The notes below the pieces were generated by a model. That model saw only the letters and a list, made by a program, of their open reading frames with translations. It had not been told where the DNA came from and ran no database searches. Positions 1-8,588 of a DNA stretch of 26,403 nt are shown here, piece by piece. A program made the position numbers and the translations under genes. Each line of letters starts with the position of its first letter. The stretch's first letter is position 1. Source of the DNA: SAR324 cluster bacterium. GTDB lineage: Bacteria > SAR324 > JACQKK01. The stretch lies in contig JACZVE010000002.1 of the NCBI GenBank assembly GCA_022572825.1, positions 1-26,403 on the forward strand, written 5' to 3'.

Positions 1-13
1 CTTGGTTACATAA

Positions 14-96
14 AACCGCCGATGAACGCAGATAAACACAGATATGAATAAAATCAACATCTTATATCGGCGTTGATCGGCGTTTATCTGCGGTTG
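14..96. repeat. Imperfect inverted repeat, intergenic
   Basis: The left arm (about 14-44) and the reverse complement of the right arm (about 64-96) both follow the pattern aaccgc-agat-aaacgc-cgat. The short AT-rich centre would form the loop of a long imperfect hairpin. Such degenerate AACGCAGAT-type units are common dispersed intergenic repeats in environmental bacteria. It lies just downstream of mftA, so it could act as a transcript end, but no U-tract is obvious. No coding sequence is seen in 1-150. Confidence 0.55.
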
Positions 97-150
97 CTTT
101 TTCGATATGCCTGTTATGACTCGTAATGGTTCGTATGTGACCAAGTAGTA

Positions 151-366
151 TTAGTACACGCCGCAAATACCATCGATAGTGAATTCCTCCAGCCGTGCTT
201 CCTCCACGTTTTCCGGAGGTGACATTGCGGAGAGGTCCAGTTTTTTTCGCGGCGGCTGCGCTTCCATCTCCGACTCTGCCGCCGAAGCGGCCACCGACAC
301 GGCAGCCGACGCGGGCGCGGACGCCTCGGAAGGGATCGAGTGGGGCTTATCGACGGGACTCTTCAT
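151..366 (-). CDS. mftA: Mycofactocin precursor peptide MftA
   Basis: A 71-residue peptide whose C-terminus reads EEFTIDGICGVY, matching the MftA hallmark IDGxCGVY. In characterised systems the radical SAM enzyme MftC, with chaperone MftB, decarboxylates and cross-links the terminal Val-Tyr, and MftE releases that dipeptide on the way to the redox cofactor mycofactocin. Here V70-Y71 would be the core. The leader (residues 1-45) is unusually long and rich in Ala, Ser, Pro and Glu. The ATG at 366 follows a GAAGGA ribosome site, which supports the start. Downstream on this strand only a repeat is visible to the window edge, so mftB and mftC are either outside the window or absent. Identification rests on the tail motif alone, but that motif is very specific. 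Confidence 0.88.
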   Translation of the reverse strand: MKSPVDKPHSIPSEASAPASAAVSVAASAAESEMEAQPPRKKLDLSAMSPPENVEEARLEEFTIDGICGVY

Positions 367-449
367 GTTGATTCATCCTTCGCGATAGGGGTTGTCGCCA
401 AGCCGATTGGCTACCGTATGCGCCGGGGGCCTCGCGGCTGCGAAAATCC

Positions 450-474
450 GTAAATACATAGATGTAAATACATA
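450..474. promoter_or_regulatory. Direct repeat GTAAATACATA x2, possible regulator site
   Basis: Two identical 11-bp copies, GTAAATACATA, start at 450 and 464 (14-bp period). They lie in an AT-rich patch inside otherwise GC-rich DNA, between the divergent mftA (-) and the small gene at 590 (+). The position suits a promoter or binding site controlling mftA. No regulator is identified, so this is inference from repeat and location. Confidence 0.35.
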
Positions 475-589
475 AATACTGTGGACGCGCTCCAAGCAGA
501 GTGTTGGCACCCTTATCGCATTACCGGCGGTAGAAATCCAACGTCGGAATTTCACTTGCGAGCCGTTCCTCGCTCAGGGATGAGAGGGC

Positions 590-811
590 ATGATCGTTAC
601 CATATACGGATTACTGGGCCATGCCGGCAAGTTGGAACTTTCGCTGGAGAGCCTGGAAGTGGAGGAATTGGCGCCAGGGGAGGAATTCCCGTTCAACGGC
701 AGGATATATGAAATTCGATCCGTGAGGCCTTCGGAACTCGGCATGACCATCAACGTCAGTCTCGTCATGAACCACGCCTGGGGGTATGCGATCCAATCGA
801 CAGACCTTTGA
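590..811 (+). CDS. Small hypothetical protein
   Basis: A 73-residue acidic protein without a membrane segment or Cys pair, and I do not recognise the family. An ATG at 590 is preceded by a purine-rich GAGAGG close upstream, an adequate ribosome site. The predicted pattern alternates hydrophobic and charged residues (for example VTIYGLLG, FPFNGRIYEIRSV), suggesting a small beta-rich domain. It ends 43 bp before the probable start of the tRNA methyltransferase gene, so the two could be co-transcribed. It could be a chance frame. Evidence for it is the ribosome site and the absence of a better gene in 367-854. Confidence 0.45.
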   Translation: MIVTIYGLLGHAGKLELSLESLEVEELAPGEEFPFNGRIYEIRSVRPSELGMTINVSLVMNHAWGYAIQSTDL

Positions 812-854
812 TGGTCCCGCCTTCATTTCCTTTCCCATTGCGCTTCGTTTCGAC

Positions 855-1364
855 ATGAAACAGCGCAGCGCCGCTTCGCGATCGAGAGTCAAAAATCCGC
901 CCATCAACGTTGTGTTGGTGGAGCCCCAAATTCCTCCCAACACGGGGAACATCGCGCGCCTGTGCGCCGCCAGCCAGTGCCACCTGATCCTAGTGGGGGA
1001 GCTGGGATTCGGTCTCAACGACTCGGCCTTGAAGCGCGCTGGACTCGACTACTGGCGCTATGTCAGTTGGGAGCACGTACCGGAACTGGGCGAATTTCTA
1101 GCACAGATTCCCCCGGGCGCCTTCCATCTGTTCAGCACGCACGCCAGCAAACCATACACCCATTTACCCGTGGTCTGGGGGGACTACCTGGTGTTTGGCA
1201 AGGAGACCGCCGGCCTATCCAAATCTCTTTTGGAACGGCATGCCCAGCAATGCTATACTATTCCAATGGCCGAACGCGGCGTACGTTCGTTAAACCTTTC
1301 ATCCGCGGTTGCCATCGTGCTATACGACGCGCTCCGCACGGTGAAGCCCTTTCCGTGGAAGTAA
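855..1364 (+). CDS. trmL: tRNA (cytidine/uridine-34-2'-O)-methyltransferase, TrmL type
   Basis: A SpoU-class (SPOUT) methyltransferase that 2'-O-methylates the wobble base of tRNA-Leu isoacceptors using S-adenosylmethionine. The three family motifs are present: motif 1 near the N-terminus (PPNTGNIARLCAA, whose Asn-Arg pair is conserved), motif 2 (VFGKETAGLSKSLLE) and motif 3 (SLNLSSAVAIVLYDAL), which form the knotted cofactor site. At 169 residues from the ATG at 855 it is close to the family's usual size of about 157. An upstream in-frame ATG at 786 would overlap the preceding small gene and add a poorly conserved stretch, so 855 is preferred, although neither start has a strong ribosome site. 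The usual motif-3 Asn is Ser here (NLSSAV rather than NLSNAV). Confidence 0.85.
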   Translation: MKQRSAASRSRVKNPPINVVLVEPQIPPNTGNIARLCAASQCHLILVGELGFGLNDSALKRAGLDYWRYVSWEHVPELGEFLAQIPPGAFHLFSTHASKPYTHLPVVWGDYLVFGKETAGLSKSLLERHAQQCYTIPMAERGVRSLNLSSAVAIVLYDALRTVKPFPWK

Positions 1365-1514
1365 GGGTACGATAGCGCGCGGATTGCCGCCCGCCTGTGC
1401 AGCCGAGCGGCATGGGCCGATCGTGATCGGGAAATCGCGCAGAACGCAGGGCCGGCGCATGCGAAAAGGGACGAATCCGTTTTCCCCGAGTTCGCTCGGA
1501 ATGGGAGCTTTCCG

Positions 1515-1982
1515 TTGAATATCAATCTCTTCGACGTCGTATTCGCAATCATTTTGGTGGCATTTACCCTGCTCAGTTATCTGCGGGGGGCGGTGCAGGA
1601 GCTGTTGGGCCTCATCGGGCTCGCGGCGGGATTTTTCGCCGCAATCCGGTACGCGGCCGACCTTGCGGAACTGTTACGGCCTCTGCTGCCCGACGATAAT
1701 GCGGCCGAGCTGCTGTCCTTCGTCCTGATCATGATGATGGGGTACTTCGCCGGGGCGTTTCTGTCGGGATTCAGCGACAGGATGCATCGCGCGCCCGCGA
1801 GTTCGGTCAGCCGGGTTTTGGGCGCGCTGATCGGCCTGGCAAAAGGCGCGACGGTTTCCCTGGCCTTGCATTGGGTAATCCAAATCTATATTCCCGCGTT
1901 TCAGGATGAGATGGCGCAATCGCGCATCGGCGGGTGGTTGGCGGGAATGTTGGGCTATCTGGACCGAATCGACCTGATCTGA
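1515..1982 (+). CDS. cvpA: CvpA family inner-membrane protein
   Basis: A 155-residue protein with about four hydrophobic helices: residues 5-25, 30-47, 65-85 and 105-125. The N-terminal helix, the LRGAVQELLGLIGL segment and the SRVLGALIGLAKG segment are typical of CvpA (colicin V production protein), a small membrane protein linked to envelope stress tolerance. The start is a TTG at 1515, with GGAG seven bases upstream and no better ATG. It lies 150 bp after trmL on the same strand. The molecular function of CvpA is not established, so the call is to family only. Confidence 0.8.
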   Translation: MNINLFDVVFAIILVAFTLLSYLRGAVQELLGLIGLAAGFFAAIRYAADLAELLRPLLPDDNAAELLSFVLIMMMGYFAGAFLSGFSDRMHRAPASSVSRVLGALIGLAKGATVSLALHWVIQIYIPAFQDEMAQSRIGGWLAGMLGYLDRIDLI

Positions 1983-2036
1983 GCGCTTGACGGTGCGCAG
2001 CGCGCCGGTGGTGATTCGGAAGGGAGCAGGCAAGCC

Positions 2037-3341
2037 ATGATTAGGATCAGGGACTTGCGGTCAATCCTCATCGCTTTGACGATGCTGTCCCTTCTCAATG
2101 TCGCCGCATGCACCGAATCATGGGTGATCGTGAATCCACAACTCCCTCCCCGCCTGCCGCCGGAGGTGGATTCCGTGGTGCTGCGTCCCGCGAAAATGGC
2201 GGCCCGCCTGAGGATGAACGAGGGCGATCTGGCCCTGTTCGACAAGTATTTGCGCGCCGCTTTTGCCGGCAAGCAGCGCCTGCGCACCTTCGACCAACCG
2301 CCGACCACGCTGCCGAACACGGTGCTCGTTGCAGTATTTTTGCGCGATTACGGGGTAAAGGAGCAGCGCGGGGAGCATCTCATGCTGCGCACGATCGAGC
2401 TGGATGCGGAAGTCACCGTCATGCCGGTGGAGGGAGAGGAGCCAATCACACAGTTGCGGCGGCGCCTTGCCTACCAGAGGATCTATCCGGACGCAGCGCC
2501 GCTGAGCGCGTTGCCACTGGACCTGGAAAACGCCATGCGTGAGCTGGCGGACTTGCTGGCCGAGGCGGTCGAGCCGGCCGCGCAGCCCGATGCCATCTTG
2601 CTGGAAGCGGGCCGCGACCCGATTTCGGGGGAACGGCTGGGTCATCCGGCATTGGTGAAGGGGAACCGCTTCGCCGTTGCAAAATCGTACGCGCGCGCGA
2701 AACAGGCTTGGCACAGTGTGCTCTTCGATCCCTCGAATAGCGAACTCGAGCGGACCTATCGCATCACCGAGCGTACGTTGAACCAGCTGCGCTTGCTGGG
2801 TACGGACGAGGCCGTGCTGGACAAGCTGAGACCCCTGGCCGCGGAGCCGGAGATGACGCTGGTGCAGTTTCGGGCCCGCTTGCGGCAACAGCTGGGCGGC
2901 GTCGTGGAGAACGAGGGCGTTGTGCTCACCCTTGCCGATCATATGGCCGCCTACTCGCACCTGAATCTGGCCGCGGCCCACGTCAATCTGGCTCACTTGT
3001 ATCGCCTCGAGAAGCGCCACGACTTGTCGACGTTTCACCTGGCCCGAGCCTATGCCCACAATCCACGCGAGGTGGTACTGTCAGAGTGGGGCCGCATTCA
3101 AAAAGAGCGCAATCTGACTCCGACCGGTCTGAGCGACACCGATGCGCTGGACCTCTATTTACGCATCCCTCCGCCCAGCACGGCGAGCATTCGGCCCGGC
3201 CGGTTTGATTTAACCGTGTTGCCCGCGCCTGCTTTCGCAGAGGCCGACGAGGCCGCGGGAGACGCTGGCACCTCCCCGGCGGCGCAATTGCGGCCAGTCG
3301 CGCTGCCGCCGACGCCGGTGACAGCCCCGCCGGCAAATTGA
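2037..3341 (+). CDS. Predicted lipoprotein of unknown function
   Basis: 434 residues beginning with a basic segment and a hydrophobic stretch ending in the lipobox VAAC, with Cys25 as the predicted lipidated residue, so the protein should be anchored to a membrane facing the periplasm. No enzymatic motif is recognised. Residues 200-360 are alpha-helical in appearance with TPR-like spacing (AAAHVNLAHLYRLEKRHD, then FHLARAYAHNP), suggesting tetratricopeptide-type helices. The last 60 residues are Pro/Ala-rich and probably disordered. The next gene, 139 bp downstream on the same strand, is also exported, so the pair may work together at the envelope. Function unknown. Confidence 0.75.
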   Translation: MIRIRDLRSILIALTMLSLLNVAACTESWVIVNPQLPPRLPPEVDSVVLRPAKMAARLRMNEGDLALFDKYLRAAFAGKQRLRTFDQPPTTLPNTVLVAVFLRDYGVKEQRGEHLMLRTIELDAEVTVMPVEGEEPITQLRRRLAYQRIYPDAAPLSALPLDLENAMRELADLLAEAVEPAAQPDAILLEAGRDPISGERLGHPALVKGNRFAVAKSYARAKQAWHSVLFDPSNSELERTYRITERTLNQLRLLGTDEAVLDKLRPLAAEPEMTLVQFRARLRQQLGGVVENEGVVLTLADHMAAYSHLNLAAAHVNLAHLYRLEKRHDLSTFHLARAYAHNPREVVLSEWGRIQKERNLTPTGLSDTDALDLYLRIPPPSTASIRPGRFDLTVLPAPAFAEADEAAGDAGTSPAAQLRPVALPPTPVTAPPAN

Positions 3342-3480
3342 TCGAGAGGAGGCGGCGGGAAGCCGCCCTGGCGGTTGCACGAATCCGCTGCCGCCGTCGG
3401 CGCCTACACCCGTGACCGCACTTCAATCCCGGTAACGCGGCGTTATCCCGAGTGGGATGCGCGATGGCAAGGGGAAAACC

Positions 3481-4674
3481 ATGAACGCGATTCGCACCAT
3501 CATCGTCTGGCTGCAGGCCTTCGCCCTTTCACTGGCCCTCTCGTTCGCGGTCACGCATCAGGCCGCCGCCATCGAGGTTGAAGCGGAGGGCGCGGCGGCC
3601 ATCCTGAACAACAATATGGCCGGCGCCCGCAAGCAGGCCCTGCTCAATGCGCAGCGCAATGCGGTGGAGCAGGGGGTGGGCGTGATCCTGGATTCCAAAT
3701 CGCTCAGCGAAAACTTCCAGCTCATTCGAGACAAGGTGCTCACCTCCAGCCAGGGCTTCGTGCGCCGGTACTCCATAGTCTCCGAGGGGGTGACGGCCGA
3801 TAAGAACAGCTATCGCATCAAGATCAAGGCGTCCGTCTCTCAGGATCTCCTCAAGGACCGCCTCTCGGCCTTACGCATCCTCCATCAGGCGATGGGGAAC
3901 AAGCGGGTGATGGTCGTCTACCATTCGGACAATCCCAACGCTCTGGATCGCACGCACGGCGCCAACCGAGCGGCGTTGCAGACCATCCGCGATGCGCTGA
4001 ACAGCGCCGGGTTCCGGCTTTTCAACGAGGCGGCGACCGAGCGCGTCTATCGGCAGATCGAGCGGGCAGCCCGCGTTGACCGCCCGGTGGACGATCTGAT
4101 CGCAATGGCCCTGGATCAGCGTGCCGATCTGCTGGTGCGCTTTGAGAATATTGCAGGCCAGCGCGGGCCGAAAGGCGGGCTCTTTTCCGCCGCCTTCGCC
4201 ACCATCCGCATCAGCGTATTTGAAACCACCACCGGACGGCAGGTGTCCGACTCGCAGGCGGAGGGCAAGCAACTGCTCCAGGCCAGGGCAGGGCCCTACG
4301 ATTGGGAGAAGGGATTGGCCGATGCAGCCATTAAGGCGGCGCGTCAGGCTTCAGACGAGACCACTGACAAGATAGCCAAGTATTATCGCCAAGTGGGGGA
4401 TGAGGGGTTCAATTACCTGATCGTTTTCCGGGGCTTCAACGACGACGAGAAGGACCTCATTCTGGACCACCTGGAAAGCACGCCGGGATTTACAAACCTC
4501 TCCGAGCTGAAGAACACCATCGACTACCTGGAAGTAGAGCTGTTCTCCAGCCAGGAAGCCTCCCGCCTGCGGCGGATGCTGCGGGCCGGATTGAAGGAGA
4601 AAGGCATCCAGCTTCAGACTCAATCCACGGCCCGCAATCGGCTCGTGTTCTCCAATCCCGATGCCCGGCAGTAG
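3481..4674 (+). CDS. Exported protein with FlgT/LPP20-like N-terminal domain
   Basis: 397 residues. A Sec signal peptide (residues 1-30) ends near HQAAA, followed by a segment containing VEAEGAAAI and ALLNAQRNAVEQGVG. This Ala-Arg-Asn pattern is characteristic of the FlgT N-terminal/LPP20 type domain of periplasmic flagellar and envelope proteins. Later regions, around residues 140-260, have the alternating pattern of a beta-rich fold, and no catalytic motif is seen. The ATG at 3481 has AAGGGG just upstream. No flagellar genes occur in the window, so a flagellar role is not supported. It probably acts in the periplasm together with the upstream lipoprotein. Convergent with rluD; the 125-bp gap shows no clear terminator. 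Confidence 0.7.
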   Translation: MNAIRTIIVWLQAFALSLALSFAVTHQAAAIEVEAEGAAAILNNNMAGARKQALLNAQRNAVEQGVGVILDSKSLSENFQLIRDKVLTSSQGFVRRYSIVSEGVTADKNSYRIKIKASVSQDLLKDRLSALRILHQAMGNKRVMVVYHSDNPNALDRTHGANRAALQTIRDALNSAGFRLFNEAATERVYRQIERAARVDRPVDDLIAMALDQRADLLVRFENIAGQRGPKGGLFSAAFATIRISVFETTTGRQVSDSQAEGKQLLQARAGPYDWEKGLADAAIKAARQASDETTDKIAKYYRQVGDEGFNYLIVFRGFNDDEKDLILDHLESTPGFTNLSELKNTIDYLEVELFSSQEASRLRRMLRAGLKEKGIQLQTQSTARNRLVFSNPDARQ

Positions 4675-4799
4675 GACGGCTGCCAGGCCGGGTTGCCGGG
4701 GCCGCTTCATACCAAGTTGCACGCAGACGGTGTCGGGGGTGCCGGGCCTATCGCAAGCGCAGGCGTTCCCGCCGTCCGTATCCGGCGCAACGCCCCGGT

Positions 4800-5789
4800 T
4801 TACGCCGCCACGGTAGGCGATAGGGTATCCAGCACGGCCTGCAGGTCGGACGGGAAGGCCGCGGTGAAATGCATCGCCTCGCCGGTGATCGGGTGGCGAA
4901 ATCCCAGTTCGGCGGCATGGAGCGCTTGGCGGCGGAGGCCGTCCAAACGCTTCATCAGCGCAGGATCGAGGTTCAGCCCGCGATGCCGCGCTTCGCCATA
5001 GAGAGGGTCGCCCAGCACCGGCCATCCCTCGTGCGCCAGATGGACGCGAATCTGATGGGTGCGCCCGGTTTCCAACCGTAGCCGTAGCAGCGTGAAGCCG
5101 TCCAGCCGCGCTTCGACCCCCCAGTGAGTGACCGCCCGCTTGCCCTCTCCCATTACGGAGCGCTTAATGCGGTTGGCCTTGTGCCTGGCCAGGGGCAAAT
5201 CGATCGTGCCTTGGTCGCGCGGCGGTCGTCCGACGACGATCGCCCGGTAGATGCGGTGAATCTCGTGAGCCTTGAATTGCGCGGCCAATTGGTGATGCGC
5301 GGAATCCGTCTTGGCCACGACCACCAGGCCCGAGGTGTCCTTGTCCAGCCGGTGCACGATCCCGGGCCGCAGCGTTCCGCCGATGCCTGCCAGATCTACG
5401 CAGTGCGCCAACAGGAAATTGACCAGCGTGCCCCGGCGATGGCCCGGTCCCGGATGCATGGGGACGCCGGGCGCCTTATTGATGACGATGACCGCTGCGT
5501 CCTCGTGAAGGATGTCCAGCTCCGCGGCCTGGGCCGGAATGGCGGTGCGCTCCGGCGGCGGGATGGTGTAGACGATCTCGTCGCCCGCTTTCGGCCGGCT
5601 GGAAGGCTCGCCGGGACGTCCATTGAGACACACCGCACCTTGCAGGATCAGCCGGCGCGCCATCTCGCGGGAGGATATGCCGTGAAGCTCCGCCAACACT
5701 TGATCCAGACGGCCGTCCGTCTCCCGAGTCACAATGTGCCGCCGTGAATTTGGCAGGGGGCTAGAACTCGTATATTTCGAATTGTTCAT
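4800..5789 (-). CDS. rluD: RluD-family 23S rRNA pseudouridine synthase
   Basis: Isomerises uridine to pseudouridine, probably in helix 69 of 23S rRNA. An S4 RNA-binding domain is at the N-terminus (RLDQVLAELHGISSREMARR) and the catalytic domain carries RPGIVHRLDKDTSGLVVVAK, in which the Asp of HRLDKDTSG is the family nucleophile. A later motif, ETGRTHQIRVHLAH, is also typical. The start is uncertain: the ATG at 5789 lies inside the end of the RNase gene and gives 329 residues, close to RluD size, but has no ribosome site. A GTG at 5732 directly before the conserved region is the alternative. The short overlap with the upstream RNase suggests translational coupling. Could be RluC/RluA-like in specificity. 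Confidence 0.9.
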   Translation of the reverse strand: MNNSKYTSSSPLPNSRRHIVTRETDGRLDQVLAELHGISSREMARRLILQGAVCLNGRPGEPSSRPKAGDEIVYTIPPPERTAIPAQAAELDILHEDAAVIVINKAPGVPMHPGPGHRRGTLVNFLLAHCVDLAGIGGTLRPGIVHRLDKDTSGLVVVAKTDSAHHQLAAQFKAHEIHRIYRAIVVGRPPRDQGTIDLPLARHKANRIKRSVMGEGKRAVTHWGVEARLDGFTLLRLRLETGRTHQIRVHLAHEGWPVLGDPLYGEARHRGLNLDPALMKRLDGLRRQALHAAELGFRHPITGEAMHFTAAFPSDLQAVLDTLSPTVAA

Positions 5790-7275
5790 GGTGAAAGGAG
5801 TGGATGGAGCGGATGGTGAACTGCTGTCCGATCTTTTCCTGCATTCGCTCCAGGTAGTCCGATTCCTCCGTGAAGAGGTGATCGGCCACATCGGGGTGGA
5901 CATTGATGGTAAGCGACCCCAGCTTGCGGCTGGCCAGCCACATCCGTTCCAGTTCCCGAAACAATTCGAAGGTGATCGAACTGTTGGATTTGATGCGGCC
6001 AGTGCCCTCGCAGTATGGGCAGGTGACGCAAAGAAGCCAACCCAGGTTTTCCCGATCACGCTTGCGCGTCATTTCCACCAGCCCGATCTCGCTGATCTGT
6101 AAAATTTTGCTGCGGGCCTTGTCGTGCTTGAGTTCCTCCTTCAGTGCCTGATAGACGCGCTGGCGGTTCTGCAAAGACTCCATATCGATCAGGTCGATAA
6201 TGATAATGCCCCCAATGTTGCGAAGCTTGAGCTGGTAGACAATTTCCTGCACCGCCTCGAGATTGGTCTTGAGAATCGTCTCCTCGTGACTCGCCTTGCC
6301 TACGAAGCGACCCGTATTGACGTCGATGGCCGTCAGGGCCTCGGTCTGATCGAAAACCAGATATCCGCCTGAGCGCAGCCACACCTTATGGCTCATCGCG
6401 CGATCGATTTCCTCCTCGATTCCGTAGTAATCGAAGATGGGCCGCTTGCGGTGGTAATGGGTGACGATGGAGCCATATTTGGGCAGGTATTCCCACAGGA
6501 ATCCGCGGATTTTACGATATTCCTCCTCGTCGTCGATCACCAGGCGCTTTACCTCGTGGGACAGCAGATCCCGGATTACGCGGAACGTGATGCTCAGATC
6601 CTGGTGCACCAAAGCCGGCGCTTTTGAATCGCTGTACTTTCGCAGGATGTTGTCCCACAGCGAAACGAGGAAGTTGATGTCCGAGCGGAACTCATCTTCC
6701 TGGCGGCCTTCGGCGACCGTGCGGATGATGAAGCCGGACTTTGCCGGCCGCAGGCGTTTGACGATCTCCTTGAGCCGCTGGCGCTCCTGATCGTCGGATA
6801 TTTGTCGGGAGACGCCCACGCTGTCCATGGTGGGCATGTGCACCAGGTTGCGGCCGGGAATGGAGAGATGGCCTGTGATCCGCGCGCCTTTGGTTCCGAT
6901 CGGACCTTTGGAGACCTGCACGAGGACTTCCTGTCCTTCCTTGACCAGTTGCTCGATGGGCGTCTGCTTGTCCTTATTGCGTTGACCATTATGGCCGAAC
7001 GAGGGGCGCTCCCCATCATTGTCGTCGAACTCGTCGTAAGTGGTGAAATCCGCCAGTACGTCGTCCACATACAAAAAAGACGCCTTGTCCAGGCCAATGT
7101 CGACGAATGCGGATTCCATTCCCGGTAGAACTTTCAGCACCTTGCCCTTGTAGATATTTCCAACGACGCCGCGCTCCTTTTCACGCTCGTGGTACAGCTC
7201 GGTTACCAGCGAATTGTCCATGACCGCCACCCGGGTTTCCAGGGTGGTGTGATTGATGATGATTTCTTTCGCCAT
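5761..7275 (-). CDS. rng: Ribonuclease E/G family endoribonuclease
   Basis: 504 residues, the size of RNase G, and consisting essentially of the catalytic half without the long scaffold tail of RNase E. An S1-like RNA-binding region starts at about residue 38 (GNIYKGKVLKVLPGMESAF). The active-site acidic residues fall in AIDVNTGRFVG (Asp318) and IIIIDLIDME (Asp361 region), which bind the catalytic metal. The zinc-link motif CPYC (Cys419 and Cys422) is present. The protein cleaves single-stranded A/U-rich RNA in 16S rRNA 5' maturation and mRNA turnover. The acidic, Asp/Lys-rich segment at residues 78-104 is an insertion in the S1 region. Followed by rluD with a small overlap. Confidence 0.93.
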   Translation of the reverse strand: MAKEIIINHTTLETRVAVMDNSLVTELYHEREKERGVVGNIYKGKVLKVLPGMESAFVDIGLDKASFLYVDDVLADFTTYDEFDDNDGERPSFGHNGQRNKDKQTPIEQLVKEGQEVLVQVSKGPIGTKGARITGHLSIPGRNLVHMPTMDSVGVSRQISDDQERQRLKEIVKRLRPAKSGFIIRTVAEGRQEDEFRSDINFLVSLWDNILRKYSDSKAPALVHQDLSITFRVIRDLLSHEVKRLVIDDEEEYRKIRGFLWEYLPKYGSIVTHYHRKRPIFDYYGIEEEIDRAMSHKVWLRSGGYLVFDQTEALTAIDVNTGRFVGKASHEETILKTNLEAVQEIVYQLKLRNIGGIIIIDLIDMESLQNRQRVYQALKEELKHDKARSKILQISEIGLVEMTRKRDRENLGWLLCVTCPYCEGTGRIKSNSSITFELFRELERMWLASRKLGSLTINVHPDVADHLFTEESDYLERMQEKIGQQFTIRSIHSFHHEQFEIYEF

Positions 7276-7565
7276 GATTGATTTTCAGCGCAAAGGGGAC
7301 AGTGGAAAAAAGCGTGCCGGTTCCGCGGAGGATGAAACATAAACAGCCACGGCAACCGCTCACGGTTGGCCGGCTACGCAATCGGCACAGAGGCCGCCCG
7401 CCGCGAACACGCGCCCGCCGGTATCTTTCCCGCCGTGCGGAGCCGCGTTCAGGCCACTGGGCCACCGGCAGCGTCGGGCCTTTTTCATGATAGGGCGCAT
7501 CCATCCCCGGCGGCGTAAACCGAAGCTGGCTCACAGGCGGCAGGAAACGCCGCGAAATCCGCCGT

Positions 7566-8588
7566 TCAGCCCGTCTTTTTGGCCAGCCGATTGATGACGA
7601 ATACGTCGATGATCGGCCACTGTTCCAGGACTTTCACCCTATCGGGCACGACCACCTTGGGAGACTGGCCCCGGTAATCCCCCGGGGGATATTTGGACAA
7701 ATCCAGCACCGCGAAAACGTTGTCCTTGGTCAGGGTCTGCATGACCTGCTGCGGGCCCTCGAGAAATACGTTGACCGTAGAAGTGCTCGTCTTGAAGACG
7801 TGCCGAACGTTTTCCACGATCACCGGAATATCGCGCAGCAACAATTGCGACGCGTTCTCCGTGACCCGGATGAAAGCCTGGAAAAACGCCTCTTGATTGG
7901 CCGCCAGCCGCACTTCATTGGAAAGATCCAATTCCACCAGCATTTCCACGTTGGTCTTCAGCTCCTGGACGTCCAGAGGACGCGTGTAGATGTGCTCGAG
8001 GGGTCCCAGATGTGTGCGGGCGCCCTGCAAAATCGCCGCTGGTGGCTTGATCTTGATGGACTCGATCGTAAAGCCCCTGGCCAGCTCGCCAAAGAACCTG
8101 GGCTTGATCGCCACCTCTTTTTGTATGCCCTCTTCCAAAGTGATCGGGATGACAGCCGGACTGAACTGGACAGTCATTCCTCCGGGCAGAGACTGGTTGT
8201 TGTAGTGTACGTTTTTGGCCGTGAGCGTGTACCCCCGCGGCCCTGGCAGTTGTTGGGAGAGATCTATGGACACCTGGAGTTGATTCGGATTTACCGAATG
8301 GCCCAGCGAGCGCTGCACGGTCACCAATACGCCGACCGCCTGCACGGGCGCGTGAGTGACCTCCATATTGGCGGGAAGGTTCTTGATTACGAGCGGAGTG
8401 GTGAACCTGATTTCGGTGGATTCTCCCCTCCGCTGCGAGGCGACAAAGCCCCACATCAGCACCGCCATTGCGAGGGCAAACAGCTTGAGCGAGATATTGT
8501 CCGTAAGTACGCTGCGAAATGGCGCCTTGGACTGTGCGGGCTTAGCCCTCTGCGGGTTGAGTTTCCGGATGAGTCTCGGAGACTGCAT
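7566..8588 (-). CDS. ybbR: YbbR-domain protein, CdaA partner
   Basis: 340 residues with one N-terminal membrane anchor (about residues 32-52, with LKLFALAMAVLMWGFVA) followed by repeated beta-rich YbbR domains facing outward. In Firmicutes the YbbR protein (CdaR) binds and modulates the diadenylate cyclase CdaA. The same arrangement is seen here: the start overlaps the end of cdaA by 47 bp, implying coupled synthesis. In many genomes glmM follows, but here the 290 bp downstream (7276-7565) hold no recognisable gene and the next gene is rng. No catalytic motif, as expected for this family. Confidence 0.87.
   Translation of the reverse strand: MQSPRLIRKLNPQRAKPAQSKAPFRSVLTDNISLKLFALAMAVLMWGFVASQRRGESTEIRFTTPLVIKNLPANMEVTHAPVQAVGVLVTVQRSLGHSVNPNQLQVSIDLSQQLPGPRGYTLTAKNVHYNNQSLPGGMTVQFSPAVIPITLEEGIQKEVAIKPRFFGELARGFTIESIKIKPPAAILQGARTHLGPLEHIYTRPLDVQELKTNVEMLVELDLSNEVRLAANQEAFFQAFIRVTENASQLLLRDIPVIVENVRHVFKTSTSTVNVFLEGPQQVMQTLTKDNVFAVLDLSKYPPGDYRGQSPKVVVPDRVKVLEQWPIIDVFVINRLAKKTG

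Noticed and set aside
5790..6059. Longer pseudouridine synthase frame starting at 6059
   Set aside because: This part lies wholly inside the well-supported RNase gene and its translation is a Ser/Pro-rich shadow.
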